From the NCBI GenBank assembly GCA_022661535.1, contig JAKULF010000001.1:3286001-3350000 (forward strand): a DNA stretch of 64,000 nt. Direction: 5' to 3'. This document shows positions 1-10,273 of the stretch, one piece after another; position 1 is the first letter of the stretch; every line of letters begins with the position of its first letter. A model generated the notes under the pieces. The model searched no databases and had not been told where the DNA came from. It saw only the letters and a program-made list of their open reading frames with translations. The translations under genes were made by a program, and so were the position numbers. Source of the DNA: Eutypa lata (lineage: Eukaryota; Ascomycota; Sordariomycetes; Xylariales; Diatrypaceae).

Positions 1-83
1 TTATCCCTGATTCAGGGTACGAGGTTCTAGGTCGCGAAGGAGAGAAAGCCACATACAAAACAAAAAAAGAGAAGGTTTTCCCG

Positions 84-1345
84 ATGGGTGCAAGCCCCTC
101 CATCCCGCGCGACCGGTCGCGCCAGCTCGAAGTCATCGGAGCTGGATATGGCCGAACAGGCACGTCAGCCATTTCAATGGCTTTAGAGAAGCTATTGGAC
201 GGACCCGTGATGCACGGAGGCACTCAAATCCTCGCCAGAGAAGATGGTACGTTCGTTCCCACTAAAAATTATACACCCAATGCACTCATTCCGCACACTC
301 ACCCCAACAACATCATACCTGCTTTGTTATCTACACCACCCACCAATGGATAAGCATATACCACCCAAAAAAAATGTTTATAACAAAGGGTGAAGCACAA
401 TGCGCAAACTTCTACGAGTGCAGCAGCATACACCTTCTCGAGACACTACCAATTGATACGTTGAGAAGCTATCATTACGCTTGAAACAGGATCTCTCAAT
501 CTTGCATTGCCATCCCTTGCCTATCATCATATTACGTACCCCGCATATACTAATAGCAACCATGTATAGCATACTTGAAGAAGCTAGTGGATCTCCACCG
601 GTCGCGGTCTAACAGGCCGCGCATGATGAGGTTGCTGCGCGACATCACCGCGGGTTTCGTCGGCATCACTGACCAGCCGGGCATCCTCTACATCCCGGAG
701 CTGATGGAGCTGTACCCGGACGTCAAGGTCGTCCTCGTCACGAGGGACCCCGAGAAGTGGTGGAAGAGCATAGAGCCCGTCGCCAAGAACGTCCAGTTCT
801 GGTGGCTCAAGCCCGTGCTCTTCCCCGTGCCCGCCCTCCGATGGATACCCGAGATCTTTCAGGGCTTCATCCAGAGGAACCGGAATCTCTACGGCGACAT
901 GAGGCCTGGTATTGGTGAGTTTACCGTTCTGTTCCATTTTATTACACCTTCTCTTCCACTACCACCGCCGCCACAGCTTCACCTACAATGGGTTTGTTGG
1001 GATAGCTGCTAATCATGCGGGAAAAAATCAATAGAACTTCTCAAGAGACACAATGCGCACATAAGGAAAGTCGTGCCCAAGGAGCGACTACTCGAAATGG
1101 ACTTGCAGGATGGCTGGGAGCCGCTGTGCAAATTCCTCGACAAGCCGATACCCGACGAGCCGTTCCCCCGGTCTAACGAGGCCGCGGCAGTTGCGCAGCG
1201 CTTCAAGGAGTGCCTCATCACGGCCATCATCATCTGGCTCTCCATCATCTCCTTCACCGGCATGGGCATATACGTGCTGTACTCCCTGTACACCCTGAAC
1301 CAGGAGGAGCAGGGAGAGGCCCGCGTCGAGTTTCTAAAGAGCTGA
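84..1345 (+). CDS. Sulfotransferase-like P-loop protein with C-terminal membrane anchor (3 exons)
   Basis: Exons 84-246, 570-914 and 1035-1345 join in phase to 272 residues. The introns begin GTACGT and GTGAGT, have a CTAAT branch site, and end TAG. Near residue 19 there is a P-loop-like GAGYGRTGT, followed by MHGGTQ. Exon 2 carries a VTRDPEKWWKS segment typical of the fungal Sulfotransfer_4 group (often annotated as P-loop NTPase or NAD-dependent epimerase by error). In that family the P-loop and the R-D-P strand are thought to bind PAPS, but the substrate of the fungal members is generally unknown. The last 50 residues contain one strongly hydrophobic helix (around ITAIIIWLSIISF), so the protein is probably anchored in a membrane by its C-terminus. 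Length and order match the family. The first intron is long (323 bases), so that junction is the least certain. Confidence 0.85.
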
Positions 1346-2644
1346 GACTCATTGCTACGAACTACTCTAATCACCGCCTGCCATTGATCACGACGGGGGA
1401 AAGCCTATGCCGAAGGGGGGAGGAAGACGGTAGGAGAGTGGACATTAAGAAGGAAGACTCGGGGTTTTTTGAAACTTCCTGCCGGAGTAATGAGATACAC
1501 AAAAGAGAGACAAATGGGCTTGCTTAGAAAGAGTCCTGTCGGTTGCATGTTTTGTCACTTTTTTTTATTATGTATTACCTCAGCTGGAGTTCTTCTGTTC
1601 CTCGCGCCAATTGCACGCATGACAAAAAAAACACATGTGTGTTTTAGACTTTGTTTTTGTTTTTGTTATTTTAATTACTTCTCTTATACCCGAAGATAGT
1701 TTAGTAGTTGTGTGTTTTTTTTTTTTCCCCACGAAGCAGAAAGTTCATAAATCACGCCCCCAACTCGGGAAAAAGTGCATAGAAGTGACGTGTATCGCGA
1801 TCATGATGTTATTCGCTGTATGTTGTATGGGGGCGGGAGGAGGGGGGGTTCAATTTTCAGTAATTAAAAAATATGCAGGTATGCAGGTCCGGTACGTCCG
1901 GTTTACGTTGTTTTAAGTATTACCGAATACATGTCGTTTATCTAGGTACCCACTCGCCGCCGCAGAACCTCCATGCGGATCAGGCGGATGCAACCCTATG
2001 TACGCCCTCGCGGGTATCGACTGGCCTAGCGCAAGGGGGAGGGGGGGATGATGGGGTTAATCGCGATCGTAACCGTCGGGCTGGGAACAGCATCGGAAAT
2101 CGGGTGGGAAACGTAAACGTTGGATGGATCGGTGGATGGATGGATGGATGGATGGAGGTGTGCGCCCCCTAGCAGATCACGCAATGGTTCTCTCTCTCTC
2201 TCGCAATCGGTATCCGGTTCATGGGATGGGATGGATGGATGGGGAATGGGGAATGGAAAAAGCGTCACGCCATCGGGTAAGACGATCACGCAACGAGAGT
2301 CGGTTTAGTTATGGCACGCTGCTTCAGTTTTCGCTATGGAACTAACTAGGTAGTTATCTAACTGGTAGTTACTTATTAGTTAGCTATGATAATGGAAAGA
2401 CCGCTCCGCCCAACTCAACTCCTAGATACTTGTCCAAAACTTGCCCCAAAAATCAACATTAGACCGCTAACTATGTATGTGCTGGATGCAAAGGTATACC
2501 AACCATCATATATGCGGTGAAACTCGAGAACATACACGACATTCACAAGGACTCTCCTCAGCTCGGCCTTCTCTTCAAAAATCGTTCCGACCCCCGATAC
2601 TGACGGTCTGAGTCCTGGTAGTGCCGACCTGAATCATATTGGTG
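1346..2644. other. Intergenic region, low complexity
   Basis: No coding region is supported here. The stretch holds long T runs (about 1560-1730), G runs near 1850 and 2040, and a GGAT tetranucleotide repeat at about 2121-2156. The small open frames in it are simple-sequence products on both strands. Confidence 0.6.
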
Positions 2645-2748
2645 AGGGGCTGGTTCCCGTTGATAAAAGGCTCATTCCGGCAATATAGGGCTCATTCCCG
2701 TCAATAAAGGGCTGATCCCCATCAATAAGGGGCTGACTCCCGGTAGCG
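2645..2748. repeat. Degenerate tandem repeat, about 21 bp unit
   Basis: About five imperfect head-to-tail copies of a unit of the form GGGCTSATTCCCGTCAATAA can be read here (GGGGCTGGTTCCCG, GGCTCATTCC, GGGCTCATTCCCG, GGGCTGATCCCC, GGGCTGACTCCCG). A G-rich GGCAGTGAGGGAGGCAG stretch follows at about 2750-2790. It lies beyond the 3' end of the minus-strand relic. Confidence 0.6.
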
Positions 2749-2861
2749 AGGGAAGCAGTGAGGGCGGCAGTGAGGGAGGCAGGGAGGAAGTCGACAACCA
2801 TTGGCGTAACCTATCGCAATCAGTCAACAGGTCACCTCAAAGCTTTATCACATCTCCAACA

Positions 2862-3829
2862 TCAAGCAGAAGGGGCAGAATGGGGAGGGATCGTTTGGGG
2901 GAGTGGGGGAGCGTTACCAATTTCGATCTTGATCTGGGCCATACGCTCGAGCCCCGCATAACATAATCTCATCTCTCTGAACTGGTGGTCCAACAAGTCG
3001 AGAACCACAGGATCGAACCTGCCCCGAACGCGCCTGACGGCTTCAATGAGCCTGTCCAACGTCACGGCCCGTGCCACTACCTTGCCGCCTATCTGACCGA
3101 CGACTGGTACATCGCGAGCCCAGTCCACATCTTTTCTTCCCGTCAAATAGGAGACGAGCAGGGAGCGCGAGATCGCCTCAAGATGATCACACATGACTAG
3201 ATACTGCGAGTGTGAGGCTTTCCTCTCGTGCAGCGCCCCGACTACCAACAGGGCCGACTCGGCGCCGAGCTGCCAGCGCAGGGCGTGGATGGCGTCCCAG
3301 AGGCTCGACGCTTCGTCTTCCTTGAGGTCGTTGAAGCAGAGAGCTCGAGTGCGGCGGCGTGTTAACCCACGACTAGCCCCCGGTTGCCGGTACGGTAGTA
3401 GTCGTGTGCCAAGATGAAGGAGAAATCCGCCCCGCGGAAGTAGCCGGCATACGGTAGTGCTCGTCGCTGTCCTGAATATGGATCTCGTTGAATATGCCGC
3501 ACGCATGGTTGAACATGTCGTTGAAGGAGATAGGGCCCTCTTCCGGTGCGTTCAGTTCGTCCCAGGCCTCTTGGGAGAGCGTTGGAACCGGGGCTTCGCC
3601 TGATGCACGCTAGCCGAAAGCTGATTTCCCCGTCGCCGTCGTCGTCTAGCGGCATGACCCCTTTCATGAACGCTACCATGTCCGCTTCGCGCTTGTACTC
3701 CCGTTGGAAGGTTGCTCGACCCGTCTCTCTCCTCGTCTCGTACCGGATGGTTTCGAACACGGCCTCGGAGTCTGGCGGTTCGAGAGATATCTCGGACAAA
3801 GGGTCGACAGCTGTTCTTACTGCTTCCAT
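2862..3829 (-). pseudogene. Frame-broken relic of an unknown protein gene
   Basis: Protein-like segments follow one another on the minus strand but change frame three times without room for introns. The first runs from the ATG at 3829 to EISFRL (about 3615). The second, containing EAPVPTLSQEAWDEL and NDMFNHACGIFNE, is in another frame to about 3460. The third contains YAGYFRGADFSFILAHDYY, to about 3370. The fourth, from ALCFNDLKEDEASSLWDAIH to the stop at 2862, is in the remaining frame. The fourth part is helical and ends in a proline-rich tail. I do not recognise the family; a DDDGDG stretch is only superficially EF-hand-like. The pattern fits a gene inactivated by small indels. Assembly errors, or an intron arrangement I cannot see, are the alternatives. 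Confidence 0.6.
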
Positions 3830-5961
3830 GGTGTATAGTAGAACGGTGGGATATCGGTTGATAGGGATGAAGGTCCATGTAGGTGTAATAATGTGTTATA
3901 ACGAAAGTATCCAAGGCCAAAATATGAATTGTATGGCGCGCTTATACGCTGATAGAATACGTACAGTTGAGATGAAGTCCTAGGAAATATGCTTAACGTA
4001 ATATAATGTAACAAAAAGACAATGCCACTTCTCGTGCCATGATGGGACGTGAAGAAAAATAAGAATACGGGAAGTTTCAAGGGTGCACATGATTTTACTT
4101 TGACACCTCAATACCTAGGGGAAAGAGCCCAGGTGTGCTAAGGCGTAGCAGCCTTAGAAATAATGTAGGTCAGCGACAGTATCAAGGTGCTTTTTAAAAT
4201 GGGTTGTTCCCTCACGACATACATGTACCTAATTCGTAATATACCCGCAACAATACAATATAATAGCCTACGGCCTTGAGCATGAGATGCTACAAGGACA
4301 TGCAATTTTCATATGCTTACACTATACTACACGATATTCAAGATGATGCATTGTATTGAACTTCTTCTCTCCTTATTTAACCTACTAGGTATATTAAACA
4401 AGACTGCTATTGGATTTCTCTGAGTTTGAATATATTTGTTCATTGCCTTTTTATAGTATCAATATGAATAGACAATATTCGATATAAATCTCTGACTGGG
4501 TTCGCTTATAGTTAGAGCGAATTATTAGAAGAGAAGTTATATTGAATATCTAGACATTTTTATTCTAGAGCACCTTGATCCCACGTTATGATAAAGTGTA
4601 GTTGAGCGGCTCTTGTGTTGTCCTGTACCTAACTAAGTAACCATGTATTCTTAACTTGATGATTTATACATTTATTCCTAGCGTTTTATCATGATATAGC
4701 ATCGGTGTCTTAAACGTTAATATATCTCTACTTTGTCATACAAGCAACAGACAAACAACACAATAAATTCTTTCTGATATTCCTCTAGTTAGTTTTATAA
4801 ACAGGTGATAGTTGGTAAGTGTTAAAGGAGTTGTTTTCCGTCATTAGGCTTCAAGGAGATAGTAAATAATCCGAAATTCACACCATAGTTCTCCTTTAAT
4901 TTGCACACCTAATCTTCTCCAAGGTCGGTTTTCAGTTGAGATAGCAACCAGGAGTTTATTTGTGCAAAGTAGCCGGGTCATTATGTTGGATATTATAATC
5001 CAAGGCTGCTGTTCTGCAGTTTATATATAAAAGCTTATGCTTAAAATACGCCATTGTCCAAGTAGGATTTCACAGTGGTTCTCCCATAATCTATTATTAT
5101 GTACCTATATAATCTAAACGCGAATGCCCCAGCGCCGAAGTCTCGACCCTCCTGGTAGTCTATCTTAGGCACAATTTATCGTTATGGTTTGTTAGGTGCC
5201 TGTAATACGGTCGGTCTCAGGTACAACATCTGACTTGGCCTATAGGTAACCAATAGATATATTGGAGTTACGTTTTAACCATACTCCTAGTTTCTCCCTC
5301 TAGCTTAGGTAGGTACCAAGTCAAAACATTTTAATTCCATTCCCAAATGATTAGTACCAACTAAGTGAGCCACATCCTTCCTTAGCAGTGCTAGAAGAAC
5401 ACATTCAGTCTCAGCTCGAAACCTTACAATGGTACTTTAAATTCTTAGCTCGGCCTAGGATAATACTTCACACATATTCTTTGCTGCGTGCCCTTCTTAT
5501 AGAGATATATATCTCATCAGTTAATCCAATCAGCCAGTGAAGTACGTAAGTAAGATGCAATGCCCTATCCGATTCTACCCTATTTACCTCTAATACACAA
5601 GGTTTACTCTTCTTTTCACCCCTCCCCCCTTCCCTCTCCCCTACCCCCTTTCTCGTCAAGTCATATACAAATGCATTTCTAAAAATCCAACAATGCTTCC
5701 CTTCCCATCCAACGCAAACCAAACGCAAACCAAACAAAACCAAAAACAAAACCCAGCCTGAACCATGACATATTTCAATCAAAGGAGGGGGGGCTTGACG
5801 GAAGAAGACGATAAGTCTCTTCTTATAAGTGTATTGTATATACTTCGAACACCCAATTGCCCATCCTTACTTACTTACTTAACAATTCATTCATTCATCC
5901 ATTCCATCCCCTCGTCTACCCAATTCCCAATTCGCTCTTATCTGTCACCATCCCATCACCA
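3830..5961. other. Intergenic, A/T-leaning, no gene seen
   Basis: No coding region, RNA gene or ordered repeat was recognised between the relic and the 3' end of the 862-codon gene. The DNA is A/T-leaning with scattered CTAGGTA/TACCTAG motifs. Pyrimidine-rich DNA at 5590-5660 probably belongs to the 3' flank of the next gene. Confidence 0.5.
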
Positions 5962-8550
5962 TCAACCCCCAGCCTTCGGATACCTCCCCATCAGGGCATC
6001 AACCTCCTTCTGCAGGGCATCCAAATCAGCCAAAATATCAACGTGCTGGTTCGCATCCGTAGAAGCACCAGCACCAGCACCAGCACCAGCACCATCCGTA
6101 CCGGAAGCATCCCTAGTAATAGTACTACTACTACTCGTCTTCCCCGTAGTAGTACCACCACCAGTACCACCACCACCACCACTACCAACTTCCCCACGAC
6201 TACCGCCCCTCAACCTCGGCGGCGGCGGTGGCGGCGCAGCAACCCCTCCTCCTGCAGCCTCTTTCTCCCTGCTGGTGCTGTTACTGCTAACTTTCCTCGC
6301 CGTAGCAACACTTCCAACACCAACACCGACACTTCCGCCGGCTGCAGCAGAAGTAGTATGTTCAGAAGAGGAAGAAGACGAATTCGCCCCACCCCCACCA
6401 TCACCACCCCTCCGCAGCGGCCGCCGCGTCCTCGTGCTCGCCTGCCGCGCGGGGGGCAGAGGCGGCGGAGACAGCTTGGGCAGGCCATCCTTGGCGGTCG
6501 TGATAGTCGCGAGGCTACTAGTCGGCGGCGGTGGTGGTGGGTTCTCCGTCGTTATCGGGGTTGTTGTGGCCGTGGTGGTGGGACTTACGAACCCGATTCC
6601 CGTGTGTCGTCTCCGGTCTTCACGGATGGGTGTGTTTGGCAGCGGTAGGCCGGAACTTGAGCCAGGAGGGGATGTTGGGATGGAGGTGTTTCCTAGTTGT
6701 AGTTGTAGTGGTTGTGGTGGTGGCAGGGCTGGTGCGACGATGCTGTACGAACTCCCCGACCGGCTATGGGCTGGCCGTCTTGGAGGCGGTGGGGCCGGTG
6801 CCGCGCCACTACCACCACCACTACTGCTGAGATTATTAGCGGCGGCGCTGATGCGCAGGCTATCGGTCCGCGAGCGGGTTGAGTCGAGCGAGGACCGGGG
6901 CGGGTCTCTGTCTCTGTCTCTATCTTCTTCGGCATTATTATTACCACCACTAGCGTTGACGATGGCATAAGCTTGCTGCTGCTGCTGCTGCTGCTTGCTC
7001 TCCGATCTCGCATGGTGGTGGTGGTGGGAGTGATGCTGGTGCCGCCTCGGCGGCGGAGCAGCCGGCTTCCGCGATTGCGTGCTGCTCTGGGAGCCGGAGC
7101 GGTCTCGGGCAGCGATGGCGGCTGGGGGCGGCGTCGGGGGCCTGGGCGGATGAGACTGGCCTGGGGGCGATAGAGGGCTCGAGAGGGGCTCGGGTATCTT
7201 GCCTGCGGCCTCGCGGTCGAAGGGGCTTTCGACCTCCTCGTCTGTGAGCGTCCGTGATGGAGGCAGCGGGAGCGGCTTGTTGTAATCAGTCGTGGTGATG
7301 GACCCGGGAGACTCTGATCGTGCGGTGGTGTTGATGGTGGTGGATTGGCCTCCATTGCCACCGCTGCTGCTAGTCTTGCGCCCAGGTGCTGCAGGTGCAG
7401 CGGAGTCTGCCCCCAGCTCGATCTTGATCAGTTTGCCGTGGCGGGAGCTGGGAGGCGGGGGTTTCTTCCGTGCCGCGGATGCGGATGTAGATGTGGATGT
7501 GGGTGTTGGATGTAGCGATCCCCCGGCTCCTCCTGGCGATAGCGGGGATGAGGGGAGCAATACGTTCCGCCGCTCTTCGGGATGTTGGTGTTGTTGTTGT
7601 TGTTGTTGTTCTTCGGGCTCGGATATCTCGTGCGATGTGCGCGGCGTCTCCTGGATGGCGTCGAATATGGATTGGCGCGATACGGAGCTAGTATCAGTGT
7701 TGCTTGCGCCGTCGTGGAGTAGAGGCGGCTGCAAGGGTGGGACGGTAGTGGCAGCGGTACCTGATGATGATGATGATGATGCCGGTTGGGCTTGGCCGGG
7801 TATGCTGGCGTACCCGGTCAAGAGGAGTCTCTTGAAGGAGTCGACGTCGAGTGAGCCCTTTGCTGCACTTGCTGCTAATGTGTCTGTCTCCTGTGCCTGT
7901 GCCTGCCCTTGCTTGGTCTGTTCTAAATCCTGTAATGTCCGTGCGAATGGATTTGCTGGCGGGGTCCTCGGCAATGGTCGTTCTAGGCTGTTATTGCCTT
8001 CCGTGTCCGATACTGTGTTGTCGAATGGATCGACGTCATCATCCTCCCGGCCCCTTAAGTAGCTATTAGTGCTACTTGAACTGCTACTCCTGCTGCTGTT
8101 GTCATCACCATCGTCGTCGTCGTCATCGTCGTCATCGTAATCATCCTCTGGGGGGAAGCCCCTCACGGGGACGGCATCTTCGGGCGAAGACGGGGGCGGA
8201 GATTGCACACGGACTTTCTTGACAATTTTTCGCGGTTTCGGCTGTATGGGCTCCTCCTCCCCCTCTCCCTCTTCCTTATCCCTTGTAACGAGGGTGGTGG
8301 TGGTGATGGCGATGTCGTCCCTCCTGTTCCTCCTCTCGGCGTCGTCATCGTCCTTGGGTAAGCTAATGTTAGATTTGAAGCTAGTAAAAGGAGGCCGGGG
8401 TACAGCTGATGCCGATGTTAAGGTCGAGGAGGTTTCGTCGGATATGGTGGACGTCGCGGGGCTGCTCTCGGGTGCTGCGGATGGGGCGGGGTGGACGATG
8501 CCGATACCCAATTTCCTGCGAAACGGATTGTTGGAATTAAGGGAAGCCAT
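5962..8550 (-). CDS. Large low-complexity, Ser/Pro-rich conserved hypothetical protein (862 aa)
   Basis: A single uninterrupted frame of 862 codons begins at the ATG ending at 8550 (MASLNSNNPFRRKLG). The NNPFRRK start and the ending with HVDILADLDALQKEVDAL are recurrent in a family of fungal proteins often annotated as putative GPI-anchored cell surface glycoprotein. I see neither a signal peptide nor a GPI signal here, so that name is doubtful. Between the two ends the protein is almost entirely disordered. It has an acidic Asp run near residue 140, Gln runs near 315 and 520, SRHGKLIKIELG near 370, and many Pro-rich stretches. The short C-terminal helix could be a docking or coiled-coil segment. 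Function unknown; a cytoplasmic or cortical scaffold is a guess. Very long open frames on the opposite strand are by-products of its simple sequence. Confidence 0.82.
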   Translation of the reverse strand: MASLNSNNPFRRKLGIGIVHPAPSAAPESSPATSTISDETSSTLTSASAVPRPPFTSFKSNISLPKDDDDAERRNRRDDIAITTTTLVTRDKEEGEGEEEPIQPKPRKIVKKVRVQSPPPSSPEDAVPVRGFPPEDDYDDDDDDDDDGDDNSSRSSSSSSTNSYLRGREDDDVDPFDNTVSDTEGNNSLERPLPRTPPANPFARTLQDLEQTKQGQAQAQETDTLAASAAKGSLDVDSFKRLLLTGYASIPGQAQPASSSSSSGTAATTVPPLQPPLLHDGASNTDTSSVSRQSIFDAIQETPRTSHEISEPEEQQQQQQHQHPEERRNVLLPSSPLSPGGAGGSLHPTPTSTSTSASAARKKPPPPSSRHGKLIKIELGADSAAPAAPGRKTSSSGGNGGQSTTINTTARSESPGSITTTDYNKPLPLPPSRTLTDEEVESPFDREAAGKIPEPLSSPLSPPGQSHPPRPPTPPPAAIAARDRSGSQSSTQSRKPAAPPPRRHQHHSHHHHHARSESKQQQQQQQAYAIVNASGGNNNAEEDRDRDRDPPRSSLDSTRSRTDSLRISAAANNLSSSGGGSGAAPAPPPPRRPAHSRSGSSYSIVAPALPPPQPLQLQLGNTSIPTSPPGSSSGLPLPNTPIREDRRRHTGIGFVSPTTTATTTPITTENPPPPPPTSSLATITTAKDGLPKLSPPPLPPARQASTRTRRPLRRGGDGGGGANSSSSSSEHTTSAAAGGSVGVGVGSVATARKVSSNSTSREKEAAGGGVAAPPPPPPRLRGGSRGEVGSGGGGGTGGGTTTGKTSSSSTITRDASGTDGAGAGAGAGASTDANQHVDILADLDALQKEVDALMGRYPKAGG

Positions 8551-9121
8551 GGCTGGCTGGCTGGGGCTTTAATGTAGCACTGGGTACATGTATATAACAC
8601 AGAGGGGGAATGGGGGTGATCACTTGAAACTAAAGTAAATGGGCATCTAAAATAGACACCAAGGAGGAGAAGGGGGAAAACAAATCAAGAAGTGAAGTTT
8701 GAAGTATTTTTTTTTTTATGAGGCTATATGTTTTCTTAGGTACGTCAGGAATGCGCGCCTGGCCTGTCAGCGAAGCGGTACATTGCGAATTCGTCCGGTC
8801 CGGGATGTGCAGGCAGCCAACAATTGGAACTAACTGAATTTAATTGGCGAAGTCGTGACCTGGCAGTTGGACTGGAGGGAGGAGGTTCTAGTTAGCACTA
8901 ACTAACTAATACCAAAACAGCATGCTGACGGATAAACGGAACATGTGCTTTTGATATAATTAAGTGAGATTGAGTCAAATCTAAAGAAGTGAAGCATTGA
9001 CATAAGTATATGAGTTCAGGTAATCTGAGTCTCAGATATCGAAGTTAAAGTATATCTTCTTCAGGTAGGTAGATGGATATGTTTGTACGAAGTAGAAGTG
9101 CAGCATTGAAGCTCCTAGAGG
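8551..9121. other. Probable promoter side of the 862-codon gene; otherwise empty
   Basis: No gene seen. This is the upstream side of the minus-strand gene and the left flank of the TIR element. A T run lies at about 8706 and CTAACTAACTAA-like words at about 8895. Confidence 0.4.
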
Positions 9122-9123
9122 TA

Positions 9124-9160
9124 CCTTAGCGGGAGTGGCAGGAAGCTTACAAGCCTTGTA
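9124..9160. repeat. Left terminal inverted repeat of the TIR element
   Basis: It starts CCTTAGCGGGA directly after the TA at 9122 and runs through AAGCTTACAAGCC. It pairs with the reverse complement of about 10235-10271. Confidence 0.75.
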
Positions 9161-10234
9161 CAAGGGCAACAAGGCTTGCGCAAGGACTGTAAGGCTTGGC
9201 GACCCAGCAAGGGTTGCTGGATTTACAAGGCTTATTAATTCTAAATATATCCATATACAAAATATAAGTAAATATACTTTCGACGAAGCTATAACGCATA
9301 ATTCCTTATAACCTTATTATAAACCTTCTAAATAAATTTCCTTACATTTCGTACTTAACTAGCTTTTAACTACTTATTTATCTATTTACTTACTTACTTA
9401 CTTACTTATTTATTTACTTACTTACTTACCTACTTACTTACTTAACTAATAACCACGTAATTAATCCGAATTACTAGGTTTCCCACCACCTTACCGATTT
9501 AATAAAAATTTTAATTCGTATATATATATATTTATATACATATTAATATTATTATTACCATTACTTATTATTATTAATATTATTATTACCGTTATTATTA
9601 CTATTTAATATATCTATTTATAAATTACATTTAAATAAATGCATATTAAATAATAACTTTAAACTTACAAACAAATGTACCGTATAATAATAATAACGAT
9701 AATAATAATATTAATAATAATAAATAATAATAATGATAATTATAATTTAATAATTAACTATATATAAAATTAATAATAAATAAAATAAATAAATAATTAA
9801 TTAAATAAACGAATTAAATATATAACACTTTTAATACCCTTAACACCTTTAATACTTTTAATACCTTTAATACCCTTAATACCTTTAGCACCTTTAATAC
9901 CCTTAATACCCCTTAACACTTAAGGGCCTTTATATTAGCTAATGGTTTAAAGCTAAAACTTTAAATAGTTAATTATAACAGATTAATATAATTTATAAGG
10001 CATTTAATAAGTAATTGTCGTGAATGCTTATAACGTACTTATAGCGTATATAAAACTTAACTTTAAGGGATTTTCCAGGGGATTTATAAAAACTTTATAA
10101 AGGGCTTATAACGGACTTTATAAGGCCCATTTTACAAGGGTTGGCAACTCAGCAAGGCTTGATGGCCTCGTACAAGGGTTGGCACTTATTTATACCTTAT
10201 AAACGAAGCGTGACTTGCTGACCTACAAGGCCTG

Positions 10235-10271
10235 CACTAGGCTTGTAAGCTGGCTAGCATTCCCGCTAAGG
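10235..10271. repeat. Right terminal inverted repeat of the TIR element
   Basis: It ends TCCCGCTAAGG directly before the TA at 10272. Its reverse complement matches the left end over the first 12 bases exactly and again over AGCTTACAAGCC, with a few changes between. Confidence 0.75.
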
Positions 10272-10273
10272 TA

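Larger units (their letters stand above)
9124..10271. mobile_element. A/T-saturated TIR element with TA duplications (Tc1/mariner-type relic or large MITE)
   Basis: The left end reads CCTTAGCGGGAGTGGCAGG, then AAGCTTACAAGCC. The reverse complement of the right end reads CCTTAGCGGGAATGCTAGCC, then AGCTTACAAGCC. Both ends are directly bordered by TA (9122-9123 and 10272-10273). That is the target-site duplication expected for Tc1/mariner/pogo-type DNA transposons and their non-autonomous derivatives. Inside each end are further ACAAGGGTTGGCA and CAGCAAGGCTTG sub-repeats. The core (about 9230-10130) is almost pure A/T with TTAC, TAATAA and AATACC repeats and no open frame. This fits repeat-induced point mutation (RIP) of an old copy, or an A/T-rich MITE. 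The length between TAs is 1148 bases. No transposase is left to assign a family. Confidence 0.75.

Noticed and set aside
5765..8069. Long plus-strand frames (up to 401 codons) opposite the 862-codon gene
   Set aside because: They are low-complexity mirror images of the repeat-rich coding strand (runs of Pro, Val, Gly, Leu) with no family features. The minus-strand frame is longer and has conserved-looking ends.
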